Positions 1-11,529 of a stretch of 58,000 bases of DNA are shown here, piece after piece. This DNA comes from Obelidium mucronatum (taxonomy: Eukaryota; Chytridiomycota; Chytridiomycetes; Chytridiales; Chytriomycetaceae). The stretch spans positions 1-58,000 of the forward strand of contig JAIVFH010000172.1 of the NCBI GenBank assembly GCA_025765595.1, read 5' to 3'. A model generated the notes under the pieces. It searched no databases and was not told where the DNA came from. It saw only the letters and a program-made list of their open reading frames with translations. The first letter of the stretch is position 1, and every line of letters starts with the position of its first letter. The position numbers and the translations under genes are program-made.

Positions 1-1
1 T

Positions 2-265
2 AGCGAAGACTATGTCTATATGTTTCACCAACCAACAAATACAATAATTGAAATTGGTCATTGCGTCAATGGACTATACTATATTAATATATTTGGAAAT
101 GGGAATAAAATCATGACAGCCGCAAGAGCCAACATGGTGAGAAATATTCAGCCAATTGATAATCTGGAGGAATTAGAAACATTCCATCAAGCGAATAATA
201 GTAATAGTCAAAAGAGAAAGAAAGTTGAAGAAGAAGTGAGGAATTCAATTCTGTGGTATAATTGA
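2..265 (+). pseudogene. 3' fragment of an unidentified ORF, possibly copia-derived
   Basis: An open frame enters from the left edge and stops at 265. It contains a stretch like IIEIGHCVNGLYYINIF followed by a charged Lys/Glu-rich tail. The phrase around VNGLYYI recalls the pre-integrase segment of copia polyproteins, and the A-rich coding style matches the broken copia pol at 4.8-7.2 kb. It could be the 5' part of that element, separated from it by later insertions. The similarity is weak, and a host gene fragment is equally possible. Confidence 0.25.
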
Positions 266-825
266 AACTGAACCAGACGAAAGTGGTGAGTAGCTGTTCA
301 CTACCACACAAATAATTAAAACTACACAAATAATTCCAAAAGACACAACACTTACCAAACCTATGGATGTAACTGGAAGAGTTGGTTCTGGAGGAGGAGA
401 CTGAAGAGGGTTCCTTGGAGAGAGAAGGTTTGTTTGTCCAAAACTATCAACGCTCTAACCAAAGAAATTTCTTAAAAAGACCTCGACAAAAATGAAGAAG
501 AGGAAACTGAGGTGCGGTGGCAAGCCATCCCTAGGACCTTTTTAGCTCGGAATTTTTTTTTAGAACTTTTAAAGAATAGTACTGCATAAAACCGAGTCAA
601 TACTTCAGAAAGAGCAAGAGCAAAAGCTCGTCTTTCCATTGATGGAAGGAATGTATGATATGATTGGCAGTATAATCCGGCAGTTGTACCAAATTAATGA
701 GACGAATCATCTCGTCTTCAAATTTTTTACAGGGCCAGAACTTTCTTGAATAAGCCATGGAAAGTTTTTGCACACGTATTATGGATATCAATGTCTTTGA
801 GAGAAAGCTACATATAAAGTTTGAG
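266..825. other. Intergenic, no gene seen
   Basis: AT-rich sequence with short random frames only. I see no splice-compatible coding block, RNA gene or clear repeat. It ends where the solo LTR begins. Confidence 0.5.
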
Positions 826-1269
826 TGTTATAGTTTGCACGGTCCAATTGAGCAATGGTGATCCAATGATTCAAGACCCCTTGAAACATTTTACCTTAAG
901 TTTCTATTTTTGTATTTGTCATCTTCGATTTGTCATTTTATCAAGTTTTTCAGTTTCATTTTGTGATATCATTCTTGATTTCACATATTATTGTGCTATC
1001 ACTCTTGCTATCACAATTTCTGTTTGATTTTCAGTTTGTTTTCAGTTTTGAACTTTTGTTATTTGAAATTCCAGAACTTGCATAAATAGCAAGCTTTCTG
1101 CCCTGAGTTTTAGTTCAGTTTCAATACATTCTGTGTTAGTCTTCAGTTTTGTAACTCTTCAATCCCGTCTCTCGTGACCTCAAGCCGTTATTGGACAAGC
1201 CCTCGTGCCCCCTAAGCCCTTGTGCCTTCAAGAACCCTTAAGTCTTTTATTGACTATCTGGTTCTAACA
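826..1269 (+). mobile_element. Solo LTR of the Ty3/gypsy family found at 30.8-36.6 kb
   Basis: From about 889 to 1269 the sequence is nearly identical to the 5' LTR at 30834-31324, including the TATA-like CATAAATAGCAAGC stretch and the terminal TCTGGTTCTAACA. Differences are scattered single bases. A TGTTA at 826 mirrors the terminal TAACA and is the likely outer start. The segment 826-889 aligns only loosely with the tRNA-like part of the complete LTR. No gag/pol lies next to it. The 5-bp flanks (TTGAG and CTTTG) do not match, so it may be old, or the left limit may be wrong. Confidence 0.8.
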
Positions 1270-3250
1270 CTTTGACTTATCAGAATGGGGCAGCAAAATT
1301 TTGACAGATACGTGAGAGGGGGCACAGCAACAGCACCAGGAGCACACCCAGCCACCAGAGCCAGATTACAATTCCGAACTTTGACCCACAACCAGCCAGG
1401 CATGAATTTTAATTGATTTACAACCACACCATTCACTGTTGTTGCTATGAAGTACTCATTTGGCGCAACAGCAAATCCCAAAAAAAAGGCCAAAGTTCCC
1501 TTGGCAAAGATCTTCAAGTGTTCCAAATCTGGAATACGCTTTGTTATCATCACAGGCTTTCGGAGATAGAATTCAAAAGTGAGGGGAATTTTGCTGGTGG
1601 CATCGTCATTCAGAAAACCAAGAGCCTTCGCAACAATCTGATAGCACACCAATTGCTTCTTCCAAGCCAAGTCCATGACTGCCTACCGCAAGACAGCACA
1701 TTGTTCAAGATTCTTTGCAGTAGCCACTAGAGCAAAGAGTTGGCAAGACATTTGACAAAGTAGATTGGGAACTTGCAGCACTGATTCCATCAATGTCAGA
1801 CTTAATAAATGCCCCCCAACACATTTGCGCTAGGATCCCCATGAATACAAGGTCTGAATACAAGTTTGTCCTTCTTCCTTCTGGCACCAGACCTGTATCC
1901 AATAAAATAGGATTATTGGAAGGTACCATTTTCCAATAAAATAAAGATATTGGAAAGGCCAATTTCCAATAAAATAAAAATATTGGAAAGACTATTTCCA
2001 ATAAAATAAAATATTGGAAAGATAGAATCAAGGGAAAACAAACCTTTGTTAAAAACACAACAAAGTTCAAGTTTGCCCATAGGCGGTGACCAGCAGCAAC
2101 ATTTGAGCCCCTCCAACGCTAGTCTCTCACTCAAGCAGATGTTTCAAAGCCCAAACATGGGGGCTATTATCACAAGCTTCACAATTTCTCAAATCTGCTT
2201 TTCCCACAACATCAATTTTTTCATTGAAACCTTGTCAACAATGGGCAGCACATTGTATCTTGGTTTTTAGTGGGTGATTCAAAGGAGGAGATGGATCCAA
2301 ACATATGATCCACACACAATAGGAGTGAATTGTATGTCCTTCAATCATGAGCCCTGCAGCTGTGTTGCTGTTACATTGACTACAACACCATGAAGCAAAA
2401 AATGGGAATAGGTGTGCTGATAGGACTGGTCTGTTCCAATAAAATAAAATTATTGGAAGGCATGAAGACAGAATAAACAAAACATTCTGGGAAGCTGCAC
2501 ATGGCCATACTGACCCAGTTTCTACTGACGCATGTGTTTGAGTTGTCAAGGGCAGCGAAGCAGCACTGGGACCATGTTCACCAAGGCTGGTTTTTTGCTG
2601 TCGCAGAATGACGTCAAGGATTGTCCACAAGCTGACAGCAGACCTGGCGGCTGGTGCACTTGGCACTGGAGTTTGTTCCATTGAGGCAAAAGCGGCGCAA
2701 AGTGCACTGATTGGTTAGTTCCACCCAGACTCACGTCTTAGTCACCTGCAATGATTAGCCTTTGCTGCACAATAAAGAACAAGGTATGGGTGTTTTGTAC
2801 AGAGACTTTGGAGTCACAGCTGCAGATTCAGCAGACATTGCTGCAGAGTAATTGCCAGTACCCATACTCCCTGTTGAGGTTGTCCAGTGCATCTATTTGT
2901 TTGTTGATCTGTGCCAGGCACCTGCATCAAGGACTTGACTTGCAAGCGCGCAATACAGAGCCACTGCACAAGTTGGTGCTACGTTGGTGGTTGGCGTCCT
3001 TGTGCACGTCGCCGCCTTCGGCATTGTGTCACCACTTCCGCGGTGCCGTGTGATTCTGCATGAGTTTGGCGCACTGTTGCAGCTTGAGTTGCTCAACCTG
3101 GACGTGTGCAATGTTGAGGACACCATGCCTGTCGAGATTGCCTTTCTGCTGGTTCTGGCTTCCCTCAATCTGCACAGCTGCAAACCCCTCCCTTAAGTTT
3201 CTGAATTGGGGCTTTTTTAAAAGTTCAAGTACTTGATCAATGTCCAAGTT
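1254..3250 (-). pseudogene. Minus-strand coding remnants, unrecognised
   Basis: Several minus-strand frames look protein-like. They include a 140-codon frame at 1254-1676 starting MDLAWKKQLVCYQIV, a block ending near 1705 that contains LVPEGRRTNLYSDLVFMG, and a block at 3029-3247 starting MDIDQVLELLKK. They lie in different frames and the short TTCCAATAA palindromes are spliced between or into them. I recognise no family. They may be exons of one decayed gene, or pieces of an old element. Confidence 0.2.
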
Positions 3251-4650
3251 TGGTCAAGCTGCATAACAACTTATTAATTGCGAAAGGCTTCCAATAAAAT
3301 ATAATTATTGGAAGAAGGGTTAACCCTAAACCCTAACCAACCTTTGTCATCTGGCTCTTTTTCACTCAGCTGACCTGCTTCCAATAAAATGAAGCTATTG
3401 GAAGGCGATCAGACACACTTACTTGTATTGTTTTGGCAAAGTAGAAAATAACTTCTTTGTGACAACTAATGTGGAGCTGTGGTTTAATGTAAATGAGTCA
3501 GTATTTTTACTCTTTGACGTTTCCAATAATCTTGGATTATTGGAAGACAACAGCAATTCCCCATGCTGCAGGCTCATTTGTATCCAGCTAACACCCAATC
3601 AACAGAATTTCAGCAAGCTTTGAAACAATTATGGAACCTATGAGTACTGGACACTCCAGAGGTGGGTATCTGAGGCAGAGTCCTTTTACAGCCGCTTTTT
3701 TTAGGTAATTTAGCAACAGATGAGACACTGAGGATGGCGCCATGTCCTTACTACAGCTCTGTTTGTTTGTTGTTCATGAGTCAGTGTGGCAGCTGCTGTT
3801 GTCTTGTTTTTTTGCACACAATTCAAATTGCTTGGTTTTCATTTATGATTTCACAGTGCTTGGCAGGTGCTTGGTTTGGGCGGGAAAAGTATAAAAGAAG
3901 ACAAATCCCCCCCTCCAGAATTTCTTATCTGTGTACTTTGAACCAAACTCTTTATCATAATATTTCAAATTTCTTGTCCATAACTCTTTGCCTATGCTTC
4001 AAACCATAAATCCATGGCAGAAGTAGAAGGCAGATTCCAATAAAGGTCTTGGTATTTTAACTTTGATTTGCCAACTAGCATGTTAAGTTTGAAATCTTCA
4101 GGACATATTGGGAGGTGATTCTTTTTCCAATAAAAGTTGAATTGTTGGAAAACAAAGAATTCTTCCAATATTTTACTTTTATTGGAACTACAGATAAATA
4201 TCAACTTGCTTGCATCACTGCTTTGACATAACTGTTTTACTAAACCAAAAATTATTCAGATTGTTAGGTATTCAACTGAATTCTTTCAACGTAGGAATGT
4301 TTGGGTGGTATGTATTTGGCTTCCTAGTTTGTCCTCATTTCAATGCAATCAAGATGAATGTTGACCAAATTACTATCGCAGAAGTAGCAGAAGAAGTGAT
4401 TAGTCATCAAGATGATAAATGGAAAAGAAATCCAGTTTCATTAGGGGATCCTTAGAATATTTCAGGAATGTTGGAAATTATACCTTCTTGTTGATGACTC
4501 TTCTTTATAGTGGTGAGTCATTTCCAATAATCTGTGATTATTGGAAACTGAATTCAATGAAACAGGAACTAAAAATTGAAGTCAATTCTTCATGTCAAAT
4601 ATGCGCAAACTCTGGTTAGTGACTTCCAATATTTTGTAATTATTGGAAAC
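1897..4650. repeat. Cluster of about 12 short palindromic (hairpin) repeats
   Basis: Copies lie at about 1898-1920, 1931-1955, 1964-1988, 1995-2020, 2434-2458, 3289-3313, 3379-3402, 3520-3544, 4126-4149, 4163-4187, 4521-4547 and 4623-4648, with a degenerate one near 4034. Each has arms close to TTCCAATAA and TTATTGGAA around a 5-9 nt AT-rich loop. Flanking sequence differs between copies, and four sit in a row within 125 bp. The arms are conserved while loops vary (AATAAAA, TCTTGG, TCTGTG). Some copies have the loop in the opposite orientation. No coding sense is apparent. They could be miniature mobile palindromes, paired CCAAT-box-like sites, or RNA hairpins. Confidence 0.85.
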
Positions 4651-4821
4651 TGAGTTTCTTAACAATAGCGTTTATTGACAAATCAATGAAATAGGGGGGC
4701 CATCAATTTATTATAATGGTGGTTCAGCAAAATGTCGCCGCACAGAGAAAAAGGATGTGTAGCTTTATAGCTGAGGCTAAAAAGGATAAAAGAAACAGAT
4801 AGGGAAATTGACAAACCTGAA

Positions 4822-7160
4822 GTGGATAAAGACTTAAACCCACTTAGTGGTAGTAAACCCATTGACGCTACTAAGTATAACTTGAGAACGTGTAAACCTA
4901 AAAATTATGCAAAAAGCACAAAACATAAGTATTCATCAGATGAAAGCAAATTAAATGAATTGCTATTACTTAATGAAGAAATGTCGAGTCTCTTGCATCT
5001 AGCGGAACAAGTTGGGTTATTTGGAGAAAATGGTATAAATTATTGAATTTAGTACTCACTCAATAACTGTCACATCCAAATCCACTAGATGAGATCGATA
5101 ATAAACTACCGTCGGAGTTGACTGAAGATGAGGCATACACCACGTTTGCGAACAAAGCGATAAGCTTGACAAGCGAGATTGCGGGCCTATCTGATGAATT
5201 TGAATTTATCAGACTATCTATATTGAAAGAAGAATTTGAGCGAGATGGTAGGACTCCACACCCTAACTTACTCAAGAACTTGAATCAAGAAGCTGATAAA
5301 TTGAATCGCAAACTCGATGAGAAAATGGAGAGACTAGATGGAAAATACAAAACCGTTAGTCAACGTGTAAATAGCGCTCCGAAGGGAAAACTTGATATAG
5401 ACTGGTCAACAGCTGCTGAGAGTCATATACCTACTGAGAAAACTCACATTTCAGAAGCACCAAGAGCTCCTAAAAGTGTGCGAGAAGCGATGGAAGGTTG
5501 TTTCGCTGCATATTTCAAAAGGGCGATGTTAGTTGAAACGGAATCGCTGTTAAAACATGAAGTATGGGAAGAAGAAACCTTACCGCCAGGACAGAAAGCT
5601 ATCAGTTCCAAATGGGTGTTTTATTATAAAACTGACCCGCTAGGTATGATTGAGCGATTCAAGGCGCGTCTGGCTGGTGTTGGATCTAGTCAAGTAAAAG
5701 ACCACGATTATACAGAGACCCACTCTCCAGTAGTGAAAACTAAAATAATTCGATTTTGAATTGCTATGAGCGCCATGTTGAACTTACATATTGAGCAACT
5801 TGACGTCAAGACAGCATTTCTATATGGAATGCTGACTGAAACCAATTATATGAAAATGCCGCAAGGGTTTGAAAAATACAGCCTGATGGAACTCCAAAAG
5901 TAGCGAAGCTAGTAAAAAGCCTCTATGGTTTACACCAAGCTGGACGCGAATGGTATAAAGTTCTACGTGATTATTTACTAGGGTTGGGTTTTACGCAGTT
6001 AAAATCAGACGCTTGCACATTTCTTAAAATTGATCCTACATCGAAAAACTTGGCGATTGTTTTGATTTAGGTAGATGATGTATTAATAGCGAGTTCCGAC
6101 CGTCAAGCGATTGCGACTCTAAAAATTGATATTGGTAAACAATTCAAGATTAAAGATATGGGAGATGCGCAATGGATCCTCAAAATCCAAATTAAGATAG
6201 CGGTGACGTGAAGTGGTTGGGACAAGTGCAGTATATTACTGCATTGTTGAAGGAGTTTTTTGTTTGGGACTTACCTGAAGACAAATGGAGAACTACTCCA
6301 CTGGCGGTAAATTGGGAGCACGATCCGAAAAGCGTTCAGCTTTCGGGGGAGACAGCAACAGACTACGCTAGCTTAATTGCAAAGCTGATCTACTTGTTGA
6401 CTCAATTGCGTCCTGATATTCAATATTCAGTAAATACGTTGGCACAATTCCAGAGAGACTCACGCAAGTGCGACTGGAGCACAGCGATACGCATTTTGAA
6501 GTACTTGCGATTCACTGTAGACTTGGGTATAACATTCTTCAAAAGTAAAGGAATCGAATCTGTGGTACACATGTCAAATACTGATGAGTTACTAAACATG
6601 GAACTGATTGATTTACCTGAATATGAAATCTATGGGCTATACTGATGCCAGTCATGCTATGGAAGATGACAGAAAATTGGGATCCAGATACGTATTCATG
6701 GTATTTGGCGCTCCGATTATTTGGTTCTCCAAGAAGCAACTGACGGTAGCATTGTCTTCATGCGAGGCTGAATAGATTGCACTGGTTGAAGGTACCAAAG
6801 AGGGATACTGGATTCGAGACTTCTTTAGGGAGTTAGGATTTAAATTTGATGAACCTACGGTAATGCAATAGGACAATCAAGCGGTTATTGCGATAGCGGT
6901 GAATCCTATACATCATGCGAGGATTAAACATATGAAAGTCAAGAACCACTACATACGTGAAAGCGTAGACAATGGGACTATTTGACTCATATATTGTCCG
7001 ACTGACTTGATGATAGTGGATGTTTTGACGAAAGCTCTTCCTGCACCTCAACATTGGAAACTGTTGGAATTGTTGGGGATGAGACGACTCTTGGAACTAA
7101 GAGATGGTCAAAAGGACAAAGCTCACCTCGCAATATATCCAATTGATGCTGATGAATAAA
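4822..7160 (+). pseudogene. Degenerate Ty1/copia pol (reverse transcriptase and RNase H)
   Basis: Reading across frames gives the copia RT in order: a KAISSKWVFYYK segment near 5600, QLDVKTAFLYG near 5795, the VDDVLIAS catalytic box at about 6070, then RNase H/C-terminal motifs (APIIWFSKKQLTVALSSCEAE near 6710, ALPAPQHWKLLELLGM near 7035). The ADVLTKAL-like ending is typical of copia. Multiple in-frame stops occur, for example after 5757, just before VDD at 6068, and at 6773 and 6869, with frame changes at about 5905 and 6205. The element is therefore dead. Upstream integrase sequence is not seen in the window. Confidence 0.85.
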
Positions 7161-7335
7161 AGTGATGAACTATTTCGTGTGTTTTGACGTTTACTGTCTT
7201 TGACATTTTGAGTTCATGATCGCAGCTGGGTTCGAGTCCCTCACATGCACGGTGCCATGGTGGCCTGTGATAAATCACTAAGAATATTCTATTAAATTGT
7301 ATGACAACTTACCTGCTGCTGATGTCATGGGGGAG

Positions 7336-7786
7336 TGACAGAGTATCTGGCTGGTCCAGAAACTGTGTTCAATAAATCCACATCGAATTGTCATTTAATT
7401 GTATTAACACTAAATAAATGTATAATTGGTTTATTCAATCTATTATCTTACGTATTTATATTCAATCTCCAATGTGTATGCAGTCGCAATCTGTAGAGAA
7501 TGCGGAGCATACAGCATTCGAAGAGAGCCATAGCGCCGGGTCGCGCATGTAGCTGGAGATTGAAAGTAAAAGGGTAATAGAATAGTTTATTAGAATGAAT
7601 ACGATATACATAAATTAGTGGTGTTGTAGTTTGGAGAGTATCTGCTTGCGATCTGAAACACGGGGGTGTTTCAGATATGAGGCAATGCCCTATACATACT
7701 GGACATCGCAGTGTTAATAAAGAATAATATTCTCGCTACGAAATGAGTGCTACACGCACCTGTGACCCTACGCAGATTCTCTGACA
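7336..7786 (+). mobile_element. Probable 3' LTR of the broken copia element
   Basis: The segment starts TGACAGAG and ends CTCTGACA, a one-mismatch terminal inverted repeat. It is preceded directly by a purine-rich GGGGGAG that fits a polypurine tract, and it lies just downstream of the copia pol remnant. It contains an 11-bp perfect hairpin at 7651-7676 (GGGG loop) and a longer stem with arms at 7461-7471 and 7554-7564. The matching 5' LTR is not in the window, so the limits are inferred from one end. Confidence 0.6.
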
Positions 7787-7794
7787 CAACAAAG

Positions 7795-8490
7795 CCAACG
7801 CGGCTCGCTGCGCGGGAGCGGCAGCTTTCGGTGTTGATGAATTGATTAGTTGTGGCATTGATTGCATGATTAATTTGATAAATAATTCAATAAAGTGAGA
7901 TAAAGTGCGGCCTGATTCAACACTCCGCCAAGCGCGTCAAACTGGGCCACTGGCAAGTGGCCAGGCGAGAATGGCCGTTAGCGTGTCAATTTTATTTTCA
8001 AACAATAAACCTTGTGTTTTTGGAATCTTGTCAGCTGTTGGTTCCTTCTTCGTCCAGGAGGGAAGCGTCTTCGCTTCCCACGAACTGCCCCAGGGTTCGA
8101 GCCTGAGACTGTCTTTTTTTTGAACCCGCGCTCTTCCAGCGTGTTTGAATCGCAGCCGCTTGAATTCCAAGCGGCTTGCTTATCTGATGGCCGTTGCTTG
8201 CGCTGTGGCTGTTTTGATTAGTGGGCGTGTTTTTATTGGTTTGCCAAGAAACAATCAAAATAAAATAAAAAAAGTCTCAACGCGTCTAGCTGCGCTTATG
8301 GGCGGCAGGCGCGACTATCAACACGGCCAACGCGTCTCGCTGCGCGGGAGCGGCAGCTTTCAGTATCCTGGAATTCCCCAGCCGTTTGCTTATTTAATTT
8401 CGGGTGCTTGAATTGCGGCTGTTTGCATTTCAGTTTGCGCCAAGAAACAATTAAATGTCTTATCGGTTTACAGTTTGATTAGCCGTGTTA
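7795..8490 (+). repeat. Single inverted copy of the 12.9-15.4 kb tandem repeat unit
   Basis: This block is the reverse complement of the tandem monomers at 12.9-15.4 kb. It contains the GCGGGAGCGGCAGCTTTC end motif (twice, near 7815 and 8345), the GGGAAGCG-TCTT-CGCTTCCC hairpin near 8063, a GGTTCGAGCCT box followed by a T-run, and the GGTTTGCCAAGAAACAATCA stretch near 8240. Short frames inside it are repeat-encoded and not genes. It lies immediately 3' of the copia LTR and just downstream of the LRR pseudogene. Confidence 0.9.
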
Positions 8491-8577
8491 ATTGGCCCGC
8501 CTAGAAAGTATGTCAGTTGGCCACAAGTAAAAGTATATGTAGTGTTTGGCTTGTCCAACAAGAGCCACATTTTTTTT

Positions 8578-10245
8578 TCAACACCACTTTACGCGTCTAC
8601 ACCCAGCAATCTCATAAACCACAGTATTTTTCTTCCGTCCACCCAATCTATCAGCCTTCACATTCTCCAACCCAGGATTCCCCGAAAGATCCCACTCCCG
8701 CAAACTAACCATCTCCCCAAACTCTCTCGGGACAACACCAACAAACCGATTCCCTCGCAACCTCAAAACCTTCAGTTTCGTCATGTCCTTAAACCAAAGA
8801 GGGAGGTCGCCGTCCAGCTTATTGTCACTCAGATCCAAGAATTGAATGTTCCATGGTACTTTTCCTGGAAGTGTGGGCGGGAGAGGACCGCTGAATCCAC
8901 ACCCACTCAAGTCCAAATGTTCTATGCACAGGTGGTCAAAGAATCTTGTCACAGGGAACGGCGCGTCGTTGAGTTGAATACCACTTAAACTCAAGAACGT
9001 TAGCTGGTCATGGTATGAGCGTTCGGCAATCAGAGAATCAATGCGTGATAAAGGAATAGGCACGGAAAAGTGGCACTGGCCCAGGTTTAATGTTTGGCAA
9101 GTTCCAAACAACCAATCGGGAAGGTTGCCAGATATTGAATTGTTTTCAATCGAGAAGTGCTTCCATTGTAGGTTCCAGGGTCTGGTACGAGTGTCAATTG
9201 GCAACTCGCCAGAGAATTGATTGTTGGCAGCTTCAAATTGAGTCAACTCTGGCAGTTGGGTGAAGAGAAAACGGGGCAGCTCATTTGTCAATCGGTTATT
9301 GCTGAGACGGAGCGATCCAAGTTTGGTCAGCCGAGAGAAAGATTCAGGTATCGGTCCAGTCAACTGGTTGTGCGCCAGATCCAAAGACCACAATGCTGAA
9401 AGATTTCCCATCGATTCAGGAAGTTCTCCACTCAATTCATTATGTCCAAGATTCAAACGAAAGAGTTTGGAGAGTTTAGAAAAACTGTCAGGGATTGCGC
9501 CGCAGAACTTGTTTCCACTCAAATCAAGTTGCTGCAGATGCATACAATCACCCAGTTCAGCGGGAATAATTCCATTCGAAGCAATTGTTGCGAAGATTGA
9601 GATTTTGCAGATTGGTAAGTGTTGAGAGGGTTGGGCTCAGATTGCCCGCAAAGTCCATTTGCACACAGGTACAGGTCCTTGAGCCGATTCATGTTGACTA
9701 TATGGGCAAAACCTCCAGTTATCCGACCATTCGCTTATGGACATTCGTTCGAGCTTTATTAGATGCTTGATGGCTTGTGGTATTTCACCGCACATTCCAC
9801 CAACATGAAAGTTGCTCAAGGTTCACCAGGTTCCCAAGTAACTTCAGCTCGACCATGCATTTTGTCACTGTAAACGTTCAAAGATTTGAGGTTACTCAAA
9901 TCGGTGCATTTGAGATGGGAGGTGACATCTGTGTTTGCTATGACGCCATACGATGTCAGTCAGTCGATGTAGCTTCTTTTGATCAAGGAATCTGTCGCAA
10001 TAAACTTGCTGATGCATATCAAGCCATTCGAACCAATTCAGATCCAGATGATCAAGGTTATAGGGGGCTTGCAATGTCCCAAGTTGGTTTTGTCCAATGA
10101 AGTTGGACAAGTTTGACATGGCAAAGGCGTAGCTTGTGACAACCTCATACACAGATCGACACAGCTGAAGGTACTTTGGGATGTCTCTTGGGTGGATCCA
10201 AATCAAGATCTGGAAGTAGACGTCTCTTGGGATTGTTCGCGACAT
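8578..10245 (-). pseudogene. F-box-like / leucine-rich-repeat protein, decayed
   Basis: The 3' 321 codons (8578-9543) are open and hold about eleven plant-type LRRs with the pattern LxxLxLxxNxLxGxIP, for example LQQLDLSGNKFCGAIPDSF, ending in a short basic tail. Upstream the same protein continues in shifting frames: the LRR piece MNRLKDLYLCANGLCG near 9690, GEIPQAIKHLIKLERMSI near 9790, and a segment near 9840-9900. It begins with an F-box-like N-terminus (SRTIPRDVYFQILIWI...) from an ATG at 10245. At least four frame changes separate F-box and LRR parts. The start lies only about 30 bp past the BUB2 stop on the same strand. The decayed reading is favoured; assembly indels could account for some breaks. 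Confidence 0.7.
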
Positions 10246-10277
10246 AAATTGTGAAACGTTCAAAAAAAAGAGAATCT

Positions 10278-11529
10278 TTATTCGTTCAACAGTTGGTCGC
10301 AAACCATGGCATCAAACACATGTCGCACCAGTAAATCGTATAAACTATCTGGAATTTGTTCCACTAATTTCATGCATTGTCCAATCACGCGTCTGGCATC
10401 CAGTTTGGGAAATGTGCGGAGTACCTTCATGGGACTTTGTGTGTGGAGTAAAGTAAGCAAAGGATCGTCTCAAAACTAAACAATGTTAATGATCAAAATA
10501 CCTTGCGCTTTTTAGAATATCTCCTCGAATCAAAATTAACTGCGCAACGATGCACAGGATGTTCATGTGCACCCCATAGGAGAAAAGGAAATCCCACAAT
10601 CGAAGGACTTCATGAAGAGGCGGCGTACAAGCGCTGAAGGTCATGACAGCTTGTGAATAACACGTCAAGAGGGTTTTAAGTTTAAGAAAATCATTGAGAA
10701 AGTTATGTTGACTCACAAGGGAAGGCATACATAACTGGTTCTAGGTCCTTGGCCTTCAAGTACGCATGTAAAGGAGGATCTGCGATCATTAAACACTTAT
10801 CGAGGAGCTTTTTTTTTTTTGTTGAAAATAATCGAGACGACAATCAATTAAGACAACGAGACGCGTGATTCAGAAACAAAAGTCACCTTGATCCCACAAT
10901 GAACCCCTTCTAATGCCGGTTGTACATAGAGCGGGCAAGTATGATGAATAAAAGTAGCAAAAGAATAGAATGCGTCCAACTCTGGCATGACATATAGAAA
11001 TGGAGCCGCCAATACGTTCATTCCTTGAACATAACTGAATTGCAAATTAATCAGCCTCGAAGTGGGATAATCTACAGTGATTGATTGGAGGATATTAATT
11101 TTGTGAATGATTTAGAGCCATAACTTACCCTTCGCTCTCCAAGCAAAAGCATTTAAAACGCGTACAAGTAAGCCTTCATCGACCACTTTACCAAACCCTT
11201 TATCACCCATCAATGTTCTAAAGGCATCATTCTTGATCTTTTCAAAGACATCTGAAGGGCCTTTTGAAACAAGAGCAACATATTCGTCGGCACTGGTTTT
11301 GTAGACACCGAGAAGCAGTTTCCACACTTTTGCGCGCAGATCCTGCGGACCCAACGAAGAAGAAGAGGAGGAAGACGCAGCCGGTATTCCTTGTGTGATG
11401 ATCAAAGTAGCGCAGCTCGCGCAGCGTCGCGCGCATTTGGCGTTCTGACGGATTCTTCGACGCCAGCAGCGCCAGATACAGCGCCGGCAGATCGGAGCGG
11501 CCGACGCCTTTGCTCGTGGTTCCGGCCAT
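10278..11529 (-). CDS. BUB2: BUB2/Cdc16-type TBC-domain GTPase-activating protein
   Basis: Spliced TBC (Rab/Tem1-GAP) protein of the spindle-position and mitotic-exit checkpoint, by family knowledge the partner of Bfa1/Byr4 at the spindle pole. Exons by eye: 11529-11129, 11071-10887, 10807-10717, 10649-10502, 10434-10278, with phases that agree at every junction. Visible family segments are LGPQDLRAKVWKLLLGVYK, FSYVQGMNVLAAPFLYVMPE, YVQPALEGVHCGIKLLDKCL (across an intron), PPLHEVLRLWDFLFSYG and SPMKVLRTFPKLDARRVI. Exon 1 is very GC-rich. One base too many lies near 11408, between NPSERQMRATLRELR and TLIITQGIP, so the N-terminus joins the rest only after a frameshift. The ATG shares its CATG with a possible start of the divergent gene. 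Confidence 0.8.

Noticed and set aside
1..4800. A complete copia element spanning the left edge to 7.8 kb
   Set aside because: No integrase or protease could be found between 266 and 4800; the link between the 1-265 fragment and the pol remnant is too weak to assert.
7222..7265. B-box-like GGGTTCGAGTCCC and CCA-like end suggesting a tRNA
   Set aside because: No A box, no acceptor pairing and no plausible anticodon arm upstream. At most a tRNA fragment.
7905..8411. Short ORFs on both strands in the repeat (for example the frame with RLNSKRLAYLMAVACAVAVL)
   Set aside because: They recur in every monomer of the array and change with repeat variants, overlap on both strands, and have no gene context. 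They are repeat shadows.
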